64,000 bases of DNA from Lachnospiraceae bacterium (GCA_015056925.1 SVFJ01000003.1:1-64000); one strand, 5' to 3'; shown: positions 27,595 to 37,007, counted from the stretch's first letter. The notes: generated from the sequence alone by a model not told the origin. Translations and numbers: made by a program.

Positions 27595-28593
27595 ATGAAA
27601 AATAATTTACATGGTTCTATCATTATTACTTATAGATGTAATGCACGCTGTAATATGTGCGATTGCTTTAAGGACCCGACACGTCCTGAGGAGGAGATTG
27701 ATTTAGCAACACTTGAGAAGCTCCCACAGATGGCATTTACGAATATTACGGGCGGAGAGACATTTATTCGTCAGGATATTCATGATATTGTGGAGTTATT
27801 GTATAAGAAGACAGACCGAATTGTAATTAGTACAAACGGTTATTTTACAGATAGAATTATTCAGCTTTGTAAGGATTTTCCGGAGGTGGGAATCCGTATC
27901 AGTATCGAAGGGCTGGAGGAAACCAACAATGCAATCAGAGGGTTGCCGGATGGCTTTAACAGAGGTTATGGTACTTTGAAGCAGCTTGTGGAGATGGGGC
28001 ACAAGGATGTTGGCTTTGGTATGACTGTACAGGATATGAATGCCAAGGATTTGGTTCCTTTGTATGAGTTGTCTAATGAGCTTGATATGGAGTTTGCTAC
28101 GGCAACACTTCACAATTCTTTTTATTTTAGAAAGACAGATAATAAGATAGATGATAAGAGAATGGTTGCAGAAGCATTTGAAGATTTAATCAATGAGCTT
28201 CTGAAGTCGAAATCACCGAAGAAGTGGGCAAGAGCATACTTTAATCATGGTTTGATTAATTATATTTATGACCAGCCAAGACTTCTACCATGCGAGATGG
28301 GGACAAATGGATTTTTCCTGGACCCATATGGTAATGTGCTTCCATGCAACGGAAGTACACAGAAGATGTCTATGGGTAATTTGCATGAGAACACATGGGA
28401 TGAGATATGGAACTCTGAACAGGCTAAGAAGGTTCGTGAACAGGTAAAGCATTGTGATAAGAACTGCTGGATGATAGGTAGTGCTTCTCCTGCAATGAAG
28501 CAGAGAATTTGGGTACCGGGCTGGTGGATTATTAAGCATAAGCTGTTTATGGGTAATAAGTATAGTCTCAGTGAGAATAAGTTTATTCAGTAA
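27595..28593 (+). CDS. Radical SAM/SPASM-domain protein
   Basis: A 332-residue radical S-adenosylmethionine enzyme. The cluster motif CNARCNMC (Cys15, Cys19, Cys22) binds the [4Fe-4S] cluster; NITGGET is the SAM-contact glycine motif, and ISTNGY, RISIEG follow. A C-terminal region with LPCEMG, GNVLPCNG, MGNLHENTWDEIW and HCDKNCW is SPASM-like and would hold an auxiliary cluster. An in-frame ATG at 27583 is also possible (AAAGG directly before it, overlapping the previous gene). Its place among glycosyltransferases suggests radical modification of a sugar, a lipid-linked intermediate or a peptide substituent; no substrate can be named. Confidence 0.9.
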   Translation: MKNNLHGSIIITYRCNARCNMCDCFKDPTRPEEEIDLATLEKLPQMAFTNITGGETFIRQDIHDIVELLYKKTDRIVISTNGYFTDRIIQLCKDFPEVGIRISIEGLEETNNAIRGLPDGFNRGYGTLKQLVEMGHKDVGFGMTVQDMNAKDLVPLYELSNELDMEFATATLHNSFYFRKTDNKIDDKRMVAEAFEDLINELLKSKSPKKWARAYFNHGLINYIYDQPRLLPCEMGTNGFFLDPYGNVLPCNGSTQKMSMGNLHENTWDEIWNSEQAKKVREQVKHCDKNCWMIGSASPAMKQRIWVPGWWIIKHKLFMGNKYSLSENKFIQ

Positions 28594-28668
28594 GAGGATA
28601 GTTTGAAAATAAATGTTTATGCACAAGCATTGAGCCTATGACTCAATACTTATGAACTTCGGAAAGAC

Positions 28669-29724
28669 ATGGTTATTGATATGAAGGTTATTTTTTTGAC
28701 TGCCGGAATGGCAGGTGGAGGAACGGAAAGAGTCATTGCAGTTTTGGCTAATTATTTGATTGCCAAAGAGTATCAGGTTGATATTGTGATGACATCAAGA
28801 GATGATGTAGAGTATGAACTGGATAACAGAATCAATTTTTTTGCATTGAGCGGCAGAACCGGTGGCAGTATAAAGAAGCGCATGGAAAGAGTAAAGAAAC
28901 TACGGAAGATTATGAAAGAGAATCCGCAGGCAACCATACTTTCCTTTGGTACAGAAACAAATTGCTTTGCTCTTTTGGCAGGATTTGGTTTAAAGAAAAA
29001 GCTTGTTATTTCGGAGAGGAATGACCCTAATCAGTGTACTTATAAGATATTAAGGAATTTATTGTATCATTTGGCTGACAAGTTGGTTTTCCAGACGAAG
29101 GATGCGGTGCTGTGTTTTTCGGAAAAGATACAGAGAAAAGGTGTTGTGATACCGAATCCTATCAGTGATAATCTTCCGGAGCCGTTTGGTGAAGTGCGTA
29201 GTAAGGATGTTGTGGCGGTTGGAAGAATGCAGCCACAGAAGAATCACAAATTGTTATTGGATGCATTTGCATTGTTTCATAAAAAGCATCAAGAGTATAG
29301 GCTTGTGATTTATGGTAAGGGAGAGCTTCAGCCGGAGTTGGAAAAACAAGCTGAAGAACTTGGAATTGCAGAAAATGTAATTTTTGCCGGATTTGTGACA
29401 GATGTTTTACAGCAAATTCGTAACAGTGCTATGTATGTTTTATCGTCGGATTATGAAGGAATATCTAATTCTTTGTTGGAGGCTATGGGTATTGGTTTGC
29501 CGGTGGTTTCAACTGATTGTCCGATAGGCGGCTCTTCTATGTTGATTGAGTCAGGTGAAAATGGTTTGTTGGTGCCGATGAAGGATGCCAGAAGCTTAGC
29601 AGAAGCGATGGGGCGTATTGCAGATGATGAGGAATTCGCAAGAAGGATAGCAGCTAAAGCATATAGAGTTAAAGAAATGTATTCGACCAAAAAAATATGC
29701 GAAGAATGGGAAAAGGTATTATAA
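28669..29724 (+). CDS. GT4-family glycosyltransferase
   Basis: A 351-residue GT-B enzyme: FLTAGMAGGGTERVIAVLAN, VGRMQPQKNHKLLLDAF, EGISNSLLEAMGIG, STDCPIGG. It closely resembles the enzyme at 4345 and may make the same type of linkage. GGAAAG precedes ATG 28669; an in-frame ATG at 28681 better matches family N-termini but lies further from the ribosome site. The 75-base gap before it holds only a weak 6-bp inverted repeat (ATTGAG/CTCAAT). The stop codon abuts the start of the DUF4422 gene. Confidence 0.92.
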   Translation: MVIDMKVIFLTAGMAGGGTERVIAVLANYLIAKEYQVDIVMTSRDDVEYELDNRINFFALSGRTGGSIKKRMERVKKLRKIMKENPQATILSFGTETNCFALLAGFGLKKKLVISERNDPNQCTYKILRNLLYHLADKLVFQTKDAVLCFSEKIQRKGVVIPNPISDNLPEPFGEVRSKDVVAVGRMQPQKNHKLLLDAFALFHKKHQEYRLVIYGKGELQPELEKQAEELGIAENVIFAGFVTDVLQQIRNSAMYVLSSDYEGISNSLLEAMGIGLPVVSTDCPIGGSSMLIESGENGLLVPMKDARSLAEAMGRIADDEEFARRIAAKAYRVKEMYSTKKICEEWEKVL

Positions 29725-30477
29725 ATGAAGATATTTACAGTATGCCATAAGGATATTGTTTTTCCAAGAAAAAAAGGCTATGTACCCATAGCGGTAGGAA
29801 AATTATCAGAAAGTGAGAAGAGCACTATTATTTATAAAGATAATCAGGGGGACAATATTTCTTGGAAAAATTCTAATTATAGTGAATTGACAGCTCTTTA
29901 TTGGATATGGAAGAATTGCGATGAAGATATTGTTGGATTGGTTCATTATCGGAGGTTTTTTGCAAATCATTTTTTGTGGAAAACTGTATTGAGTGAAAGG
30001 AGGATTCTTGAAATATTAGAATCTAAAGATATCATTATTCCTAAAGCACGAGTGATGGATGTGACAGGACAGCTGCCGGACCAGACAATATGGGAGCATT
30101 TTGAAAAATGGCATAATATCGATGATTTGATTCAAACCAGAGAAATTATTAGAGAGAAATATCCTGAATATATGGATAGCTTTGAAGAGGTTTGTTCTAA
30201 AAAAACTATATGGCCATATAATATGATGATATGCAAAAAAGAGTTGTTTGATGAATATTGCCAATGGTTATTTGAGATTTTGTTTGAGTTAGAGAAAAGG
30301 GTAGACATAACAACATATGATTGGTATCAGAAACGATTGTTTGGATTTATATCAGAAAGGTTATTGAATGTTTGGGTTACGCATCACAGATTGCAATCTG
30401 TGGAAATGCCCATTTTAAATACAGCATTGAAGAGAAATAAATGTTTTACAATTATATCGAAAATAAGAAAGAGTTAA
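29725..30477 (+). CDS. DUF4422-family glycosyltransferase-like protein
   Basis: A 250-residue protein with the DUF4422 signature: YSELTALYWIWKNCDEDIVG, GLVHYRRFF, MDVTGQLPDQTIWEHFEKWH and WPYNMMICKKELFDEY. Members occur in capsule loci and are regarded as glycosyltransferases, possibly galactosyl- or galactofuranosyl-type; I cannot support a donor from sequence. The ATG follows the previous TAA without a gap, which implies coupled translation. No membrane segment or signal peptide is seen. Confidence 0.87.
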   Translation: MKIFTVCHKDIVFPRKKGYVPIAVGKLSESEKSTIIYKDNQGDNISWKNSNYSELTALYWIWKNCDEDIVGLVHYRRFFANHFLWKTVLSERRILEILESKDIIIPKARVMDVTGQLPDQTIWEHFEKWHNIDDLIQTREIIREKYPEYMDSFEEVCSKKTIWPYNMMICKKELFDEYCQWLFEILFELEKRVDITTYDWYQKRLFGFISERLLNVWVTHHRLQSVEMPILNTALKRNKCFTIISKIRKS

Positions 30478-30490
30478 GTTGCGATTTGTT

Positions 30491-31954
30491 ATGAGTAAGA
30501 GCATTAAAAAAAATTATATTTATAATGTAATATATCAGATGGTGATATTGTTTACACCGCTGTTGACGACACCATATATATCAAGAGTGTTAGGGGCAGA
30601 TGGAGTAGGAACACATAGTTATACGTATTCTATTAGTTCATATTTTGTATTGGTTGCGATTTTGGGAACTAATACATATGGACAAAGAGAGATTGCGTAT
30701 CAGCAAGATAATTCATATAATCTTTCGGTGGTGTTTTGGGAAAATATAATTTTTCGAATAACAACAGGTGGAATTAGTATATTGTGTTATCTTGTATATT
30801 CCTTCAATATAGCTGAGAATACACTAATTGCATTATTTCAGGGAATGTATATTGTGACAGCAGTGTTAGATATTGCATGGTTCTTTCAGGGTATAGAAGA
30901 GTTTAAGAAACTGGTTACTAAAAATCTTATAGTAAAGTTTATATTTTTGTTATTTATTTTTTTGTTGATAAATAGTAAAGAAGATATAACACTATATATT
31001 TGGGGACTTGCTTTTTTAAATTTGTGCGGAAGCCTATCGATGTGGTTTGTTTTACCTCAGCATATTGTTAAGGTGAAACTTCAAGATATTAAGCCTTTTA
31101 GAAATATAAAGACGATTATTCAGCTTTTTATTCCATCGATTGCGATGCAGGTTTATACAGTATTAGATAAGACTATGATTGGCCTTTATACGGATACAAA
31201 TTTTGAGAATGGATATTATGAACAGGCTGAAAAGCTGGTAAAGATGACTTTATCAATTGTAACTTCGCTTGGAACCGTTATGATACCAAGATTGGCGTAT
31301 ACATTTAATTCCGGAGATATGGAGAAGCTATGTCTTTACCTAAAGAGGTCTTTTAGATTTGTGTGGTTTATTGCTACACCTATGCTTATGGGATTGATAG
31401 GGATAAGTGACCTGATTGTTGTTTGGTTTTTTGGAGAAGGATATGAAAAGTGCGAAGTTTTAATTAAAGTTTTCAGCTTTTTGTTGATAGCAATTGGTTT
31501 GAATACAGTTTCCGGTAATCAATATTTGATTCCGACAAAGCATCAGAATGTATATACAGTCTCGGTTTTTGGTGGTGCAATTATTAATTTGGTGCTTAAT
31601 CTTGTTTTGATTCCCAAATATTTATCAGTTGGAGCAGCAGTTGCATCTGTATGTGCAGAATTGACGATTGCATTGATTCAATTGTTCTATATGAATTCCA
31701 TTCAAAAAATCTTAAAATGGCGTGAGTGCTTGTTTTGCGGATTTAAGTATATTATTTCAGCGGGAGTAATGCTTGCTGTAATAGAATGGATGAAAACAAT
31801 ATGGGTTTTAAATACAGTTGTAGGGACATTTGAAGCAATGTTTGTAGGAATGGTAGTATATTTTGGCTGTTTAATTCTTTTAAAGGATGCATTTATGATG
31901 AATATATTAAAAGATGCTTTAGAAATGTTTAAGGCACGACTGGTTAGAAAATAG
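30491..31954 (+). CDS. wzx: Wzx-like polysaccharide flippase
   Basis: A 487-residue protein with about 12-14 membrane helices. SIKKNYIYNVIYQMVILFTPL, TTPYISRVLGADGVGTHSYTYS and the absence of an ATPase domain are typical of MOP-superfamily O-unit flippases. It would move the lipid-linked repeat unit outward for the Wzy-like polymerase. ATG 30491 matches family N-termini; a TTG at 30479 with AAAGAG upstream is a possible earlier start. It is more AT-rich than its neighbours, common for wzx genes. Confidence 0.92.
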   Translation: MSKSIKKNYIYNVIYQMVILFTPLLTTPYISRVLGADGVGTHSYTYSISSYFVLVAILGTNTYGQREIAYQQDNSYNLSVVFWENIIFRITTGGISILCYLVYSFNIAENTLIALFQGMYIVTAVLDIAWFFQGIEEFKKLVTKNLIVKFIFLLFIFLLINSKEDITLYIWGLAFLNLCGSLSMWFVLPQHIVKVKLQDIKPFRNIKTIIQLFIPSIAMQVYTVLDKTMIGLYTDTNFENGYYEQAEKLVKMTLSIVTSLGTVMIPRLAYTFNSGDMEKLCLYLKRSFRFVWFIATPMLMGLIGISDLIVVWFFGEGYEKCEVLIKVFSFLLIAIGLNTVSGNQYLIPTKHQNVYTVSVFGGAIINLVLNLVLIPKYLSVGAAVASVCAELTIALIQLFYMNSIQKILKWRECLFCGFKYIISAGVMLAVIEWMKTIWVLNTVVGTFEAMFVGMVVYFGCLILLKDAFMMNILKDALEMFKARLVRK

Positions 31955-31981
31955 GAAGCAAGCAGAAAGGCAGGGTATCGT

Positions 31982-32998
31982 GTGAAAAGAATAGATAAGT
32001 TTATTATCCATGATTTGCTGAAAGTATTTAAAAAATGTGAGATTGCTTTTTATATAGAGGATAGAAGAACCTATGACAGTGTTCTTCCAAGCGTGAGAAT
32101 GCGTTGTCATGATATACTGACCTATTTGGAACAGGAAGGTATGGCAATAGAGTTATACAAACCATATAAGAAATATAAGGTAGTTATCTTTACTAAGGTA
32201 CGCGAAGACAAAGCGGTGCGATTGGCGCAAAAATTACATAAGCAAGGTACTATTGTGATTAGCGATAATTACTGTGAGTATTTAACGGATGAAACCAGGA
32301 AGGATGATTGGGAGCGCAGAAATATTTTATCCATACTTAAGGTTTCAGATTATGCTTTTGTATATTCGAAAACACAGTATGAACTGTTTTCGCAATATCA
32401 TGATAAGGTAATGGTAATGGAAGAATGTGTTCATGAAGACTATTTTATAAAACATAAGGTAAGTCAGGAGAATAGTAAGGTTACATTATTATATAGCGGT
32501 TTTTCACACAATGCATTGTATGTAAAGCTGATAGCAGATGTGATAGTACGTTTACAGGCTGAATTTGGATGTAAGATGCTCTTTCTGTGTGAAAAGGCCC
32601 CGGCATTTACAGAGTTTGATTATGAATATGAGAAGTATGACCAAAATAGTATTACAGAGCAGTTGTTAAAAGGAGATATTATGATTGCTCCAAGAACAAT
32701 GGTAGGGATAGAACAAATGGCACACACATTATCTAAGGTAGCAGGGCCGATGGCGCTGGGAATACCTGCTGTAGCAAGTCCTGTACCTTCTTATCTGGAT
32801 ACACCGGTAGTAATCTGTCATGATAATGAAGAGTGGTATCAGGCATTAAGAAAGTTAATTGTAGACGAACAGTACAGACAGGAATTGGGGGAGCAATCAA
32901 GGGAGTATATTCGTGCAAATTATTCCCGCAAGGTAATTGGTGAGAGGTATAAGGAATTTTTGAACGGGTTAATTGAGGAGAACAGGAATGCTGTTTAA
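31982..32998 (+). CDS. GT-B fold glycosyltransferase (GT1/GT4-like)
   Basis: A 338-residue protein read from a GTG start. The N-terminal half is divergent (AFYIEDRRTYDSVLPSVRMR, VIFTKVREDKAVRLAQKL); the C-terminal half has LLYSGFSHNALYVKLI, MIAPRTMVGIEQMAHTLSK and GPMALGIPAVASPVPSYLD, matching the donor-binding half of GT-B enzymes. VYSKTQYELFSQYHDKV also fits the linker region. The family is not firmly identified. It overlaps the next MBOAT start by 11 bases and so is in the same message. Confidence 0.75.
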   Translation: MKRIDKFIIHDLLKVFKKCEIAFYIEDRRTYDSVLPSVRMRCHDILTYLEQEGMAIELYKPYKKYKVVIFTKVREDKAVRLAQKLHKQGTIVISDNYCEYLTDETRKDDWERRNILSILKVSDYAFVYSKTQYELFSQYHDKVMVMEECVHEDYFIKHKVSQENSKVTLLYSGFSHNALYVKLIADVIVRLQAEFGCKMLFLCEKAPAFTEFDYEYEKYDQNSITEQLLKGDIMIAPRTMVGIEQMAHTLSKVAGPMALGIPAVASPVPSYLDTPVVICHDNEEWYQALRKLIVDEQYRQELGEQSREYIRANYSRKVIGERYKEFLNGLIEENRNAV

Positions 32999-34484
32999 TA
33001 GTTTTGGTTTTTTTGTTTTTTTACCGATTGTACTAATTATATATTATATAATACCACCAAAGGTCAGATACTTATGGCTTTTGGCGGCCAGCTATTTTTT
33101 CTATATGTGCTGGAATGCCAAATATGTAGTATTGTTATTGGGTTCTACGGTGGTAACTTACATTAGTGGTCTGGTGTTGGAGTGGATAAAGAAGCAGGAC
33201 TGGTCCGAAGTAAGGATATGCAGATGGAAAAAGACTTGTGTAGCGGCAAGCTTTGTGATTAATCTTTCGATATTGTTTGTGTTTAAGTATTTCAATTTTG
33301 TGATTGAAACTATTTCAGAGATATTGGCAGTGTTTCGGGCTGATGTTAATTTTACGGTTGTGAATCTGCTTTTGCCGGTAGGAATTTCTTTTTATATTTT
33401 TCAGGCATTAAGCTATACAGTGGATGTTTATAGGGATGAGATTTATGCAGAGAAGAACTTTTTCCGTTATGCATTATTTGTGTCCTTTTTTCCACAACTG
33501 GTATCAGGACCGATTGAACGTTCCAAGAATTTGTTAAAGCAAATCAATACTATGCCAACAGCAACTGGCGAGGATGTCAGAGATGGAATTCTGCTTATGA
33601 TATGGGGTTTTTTTCAAAAGATTGTGATTGCAGACAGAATCGGTATTTTTGTTGATACCATTTATGGGAATTATGCGGAATATACAGGCTGGTATTATAT
33701 TGTAGCGACGGTACTGTTTGCTTTTCAGATATACTGCGACTTTGCGGGATATTCGATTATTGCGATGGGCACTGCAAAGCTGATGGGATTTCGACTTATG
33801 GAAAATTTCAATGCTCCGTATTTGGCAAAGTCAGTTTCGGAGTTTTGGCGTCGCTGGCACATATCTTTAAGCTCATGGTTTATGGATTATCTCTATATTC
33901 CGTTAGGTGGAAATAGAAAAGGAATAGCCCGTAAGCAGATGAATAAGCTGATTGTTTTTGCAGTGAGCGGATTGTGGCATGGTGCGAACTGGACATTTGT
34001 TATTTGGGGATTGTTAAATGGATTATATCAGGTTGTCGCAGATGTGCTAAAACCGATAAGAAATAAAGTAAAGAAAATATGTGGTGTAAATGAAAAAAGT
34101 ATTGGATATAAAATAGTTGCGGTAGTATGTACATTTATTATGGTAGATATTTCATGGCTTTTTTTTAGAGCAAATGATATTGAGCAGGCAATGTATATGT
34201 TGAAGAGTATATTTACAGCACATAATCTGTGGATATTATTAGATGGTTCTTTGTATACCTGTGGATTGGATTCTAAGAACTTTATGTTGATGCTGTTGGC
34301 AATCGGTGTTCTTTTGGTTGCTGATATGTGTAAGTATAAGGGAATAACAATACGAAAATACATAGAACAGCAGGATGGTTGGTTCCGCTGGTTGTTCTAT
34401 GCAATGACAATTACATTTATTTTGTTGACCGGAATTTGGGGAACGGAATATAATGAGGCTAATTTTATATATTTTCAATTTTAG
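32988..34484 (+). CDS. MBOAT-family O-acyltransferase, subtype II (copy 2)
   Basis: A 498-residue acyltransferase closest to the one at 5586: FNSFGFFVFLPIVLIIYYI, YLWLLAASYFFYMCWNAKY, LLPVGISFYIFQALSYTVDV, GPIERSKNLLKQ, EFWRRWHISLSSWFMDYLYI and GLWHGANWTFVIWG with the invariant histidine near residue 331, ending in IYFQF. ATG 32988 is preceded by GAGGAGAA and matches the other MBOAT starts; a longer in-frame start at 32973 lacks such support. The two subtype II proteins differ by a short insert near residue 70. The SGNH-like partner follows after 62 bases. Confidence 0.94.
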   Translation: MLFNSFGFFVFLPIVLIIYYIIPPKVRYLWLLAASYFFYMCWNAKYVVLLLGSTVVTYISGLVLEWIKKQDWSEVRICRWKKTCVAASFVINLSILFVFKYFNFVIETISEILAVFRADVNFTVVNLLLPVGISFYIFQALSYTVDVYRDEIYAEKNFFRYALFVSFFPQLVSGPIERSKNLLKQINTMPTATGEDVRDGILLMIWGFFQKIVIADRIGIFVDTIYGNYAEYTGWYYIVATVLFAFQIYCDFAGYSIIAMGTAKLMGFRLMENFNAPYLAKSVSEFWRRWHISLSSWFMDYLYIPLGGNRKGIARKQMNKLIVFAVSGLWHGANWTFVIWGLLNGLYQVVADVLKPIRNKVKKICGVNEKSIGYKIVAVVCTFIMVDISWLFFRANDIEQAMYMLKSIFTAHNLWILLDGSLYTCGLDSKNFMLMLLAIGVLLVADMCKYKGITIRKYIEQQDGWFRWLFYAMTITFILLTGIWGTEYNEANFIYFQF

Positions 34485-34546
34485 TCCCATAAACAGTCCG
34501 ATGGAGCGGGCGGTATTTGGTGATAAAAGAATTAAGAGGATGAGGA

Positions 34547-35815
34547 TTGTTGAAAAAGAAAGTGTCAGCGTTATGCGGCGGAATAATTACAGTAGTGCTT
34601 CTTGTGTGTATGCTGGGCTATTGTTCTAATCTGGTTGAAAGAAAAGCAAGTACAAAGAAGTTTGAAGATTTTTATAACCAAGAGGAAGATTTTGACGTTT
34701 TGTTTTTTGGAACAAGTCATATGGTAAATGCTGTTTTGCCAATGGAGTTATGGAATGAATATGGAATGGTATCATATAATTACGGGATACATGGCAGTTC
34801 ACTTGCAGTAACGTATTGGAGTATTGTGAATGCATTGGATTATACGACCCCTAAGCTTATAGTGGTTGATACCTATGGTTTATCAACTGACAGGAAGCTT
34901 GGAATGTCATATGATAATGAAGAAAATGTAATGGAAAACAGAAGAGACCAAATGCATTTGGTGTTTGATTCTATTCCGCTCTCGGTGAATAAAATTACAG
35001 CTTGTGTAGATTTGTTTCGTGAGTATGATTGTATAGCAGAGTTTTTGTGGGATTTTATTATTTATCACAATCGTTGGTCGGAGCTGACAGAGGAGGATTT
35101 CAGACCTGCATCTTTATATGAAAAAGGAGCGGAACTGTTACTGGGTAAGGAAGATGCAAATGTAGAGAAAGATATAGGAACAGAGGTGTATCTGGAGCAG
35201 GATACGATAGCGATAGAGTACTTGTATAAGATTATTGAACTTTGCGAGGAAAAGGAAATTGAGTTGATGTTCACATACTTACCGTTTCCGGCTGCTGAAA
35301 ACGAGCAGAAGGAGGCGAACACAACCGCTTTGATAGCGCAGGACAAGGAGATTGAATTTATCAATTTCTTAGAGTTGGAGGGAGTGGTTGATTTTCGAAC
35401 AGATAATGCAGACCCCCATTCGCATTTGAATTACTTGGGTGCTTTAAAGGTAACGGAGTATCTGGGGGACTATCTTGTGAATCATTATGATATTCCGGAC
35501 AGGAAAGAGGAATCAGATTATAAGCAGTGGCATACAGATTACGAAGAGTATCTGGACGATAAGATTGAAAGATTAAAACAACAGAAAACAGTACTAACTT
35601 ATTTACTTGCATTAAGTGACCCGAATCTGTATTATGAAGTTGCGCTGCGAGAAGATTCATCCGTATTATATGATGGCGTTTTGGTAGGTATTCTTGAGGA
35701 ACATAGGGAAAAGAATAATTGGAGTATGTTACCGATTGGAAATACAGAGGCAGATATTAGTATTAAGGTTATTGATAAAAGAACAAATGAAGTGATAGAG
35801 ATACGTGAGTTTTAG
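34547..35815 (+). CDS. Membrane-anchored SGNH-like partner, subtype II (copy 2)
   Basis: A 422-residue paralogue of the protein at 7072: N-terminal anchor (about residues 9-27), EEDFDVLFFGTSHMVN with Ser57 in the nucleophile position, YTTPKLIVVDTYG, and DPHSHLNYLGALKV with Asp289 and His293. The C-terminal extension is about 60 residues shorter than in the first copy. The start is TTG (34547, or the adjacent TTG 34550) with AAGAGGA upstream, so initiation may be inefficient. It is expected to deliver acyl groups from the MBOAT at 32988 to the polymer outside the membrane. Confidence 0.82.
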   Translation: MLKKKVSALCGGIITVVLLVCMLGYCSNLVERKASTKKFEDFYNQEEDFDVLFFGTSHMVNAVLPMELWNEYGMVSYNYGIHGSSLAVTYWSIVNALDYTTPKLIVVDTYGLSTDRKLGMSYDNEENVMENRRDQMHLVFDSIPLSVNKITACVDLFREYDCIAEFLWDFIIYHNRWSELTEEDFRPASLYEKGAELLLGKEDANVEKDIGTEVYLEQDTIAIEYLYKIIELCEEKEIELMFTYLPFPAAENEQKEANTTALIAQDKEIEFINFLELEGVVDFRTDNADPHSHLNYLGALKVTEYLGDYLVNHYDIPDRKEESDYKQWHTDYEEYLDDKIERLKQQKTVLTYLLALSDPNLYYEVALREDSSVLYDGVLVGILEEHREKNNWSMLPIGNTEADISIKVIDKRTNEVIEIREF

Positions 35816-35831
35816 AGTATAGGAGAGAGTT

Positions 35832-36986
35832 ATGAGAATAAGAATTTTAGCATTGATGTGTGTGATTGTACTTGTCATGACAGCCTGTGGGAAGGAATCA
35901 CAAGAAGGAACCGGATGCCGGTGCTGTAGTAATGGTTGCTCTTGCTGTCGGTGTGCAGAGCAAACGATTGTGATTGAAGATGCCAATAAGGTGTTGGGAT
36001 TGACTACGGAAGAAACCAAGCCGATAGAGGGCATGACGCCTGCAACAGTTACAGATGAAAGCGAAAGTACAGAAGTGATGTCGGAGGTTCAGGAGAGTAC
36101 AAGTGAGGAAGAGCCTGAGGTTGCAACCACTGTAGAGCAGATACAAGAGCCTGTGGAAGTAAAGGATTTGACAGAGGGAGAAAAAGAAGCACGCAGACAG
36201 TTTGTTCAGCAGCTTGCGCAACAGAGAGAAACATTATATGCTTTACCCAATTCTGTTGATAAGATGAATCAGATTGCGCAAATTGATACGATGATTATAC
36301 AGAATAATCCATATGATTTTTCTGAAAAACATATCAGCTTTATAGGAGATAGTATCACAGAGAGCGTAGGCGGAAAAATTGACGAAAACGGAAAAAGAAT
36401 TAGTTATGTAGATTATGTACAGGACTATCTTAATATCGGAGAGGTGTTAAATCGTGGTTCGGCCGGTAGAATGTATACGGTGTATGGAGGAGAGGATTAT
36501 TCGTTTGTTAAAAAACTAGATTCTACTTTGTATGCGTTGTCAGATGCAACAGTTATCTTTTTGGGAGTAAATGATTATTTGTCGGAGCAGCAGGATAAGC
36601 GATATGGAGAACAGAATGTAGATTCTTACAGTGACGCGGGATATTGCGGAGCATTAAGAGCGACGATGAAGTACTTAAAGAATAATTTTGCAGATAGGGA
36701 TATCTTCTTTGTATTGGTGTATAATGTGGACAGGAATGTCAATGCAACTTATACAGATGCAACTCCGGCTCCAACATTGAAGGAGTTTATGGATATACAA
36801 AAGGCATATGCTGAGCATTATGGATTTCATGTAATTGATATTTATTCTACAGGAATTATGGATTTGTCAGATGCGGCAATAGAAGCGACATATACAGCGG
36901 ATGGATTGCACCCGAATGACAGTGGCAATGTAGCTTTGGCTCAGCATATTGCGGCGGAGCTGGTTTTATATTATAGTCAGAAATAA
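35832..36986 (+). CDS. SGNH/GDSL hydrolase-family lipoprotein with a cysteine cluster
   Basis: A 384-residue lipoprotein precursor: basic N-terminus, hydrophobic core, lipobox VMTAC with the lipid-modified Cys19. Mature residues 29-41 hold seven cysteines in thirteen positions (CxCCxxxCxCCxC). A Glu/Thr/Val-rich linker leads to an SGNH domain with FIGDSITESVGG (Ser174), RGSAGRMY, FLGVNDYLS and DGLHPN (Asp357, His360), so the full catalytic set is present. It could be an esterase that trims O-acyl groups from the polymer or a fifth acyl-transfer component. It follows the last MBOAT pair by 16 bases. Confidence 0.87.
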   Translation: MRIRILALMCVIVLVMTACGKESQEGTGCRCCSNGCSCCRCAEQTIVIEDANKVLGLTTEETKPIEGMTPATVTDESESTEVMSEVQESTSEEEPEVATTVEQIQEPVEVKDLTEGEKEARRQFVQQLAQQRETLYALPNSVDKMNQIAQIDTMIIQNNPYDFSEKHISFIGDSITESVGGKIDENGKRISYVDYVQDYLNIGEVLNRGSAGRMYTVYGGEDYSFVKKLDSTLYALSDATVIFLGVNDYLSEQQDKRYGEQNVDSYSDAGYCGALRATMKYLKNNFADRDIFFVLVYNVDRNVNATYTDATPAPTLKEFMDIQKAYAEHYGFHVIDIYSTGIMDLSDAAIEATYTADGLHPNDSGNVALAQHIAAELVLYYSQK

Positions 36987-37007
36987 CATAAGAAGAAAGA
37001 GTTTGAT

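Noticed and set aside
28629-28647. Terminator between the radical SAM and GT4 genes
   Set aside because: The stem is only 6 bp and is not followed by a T run.
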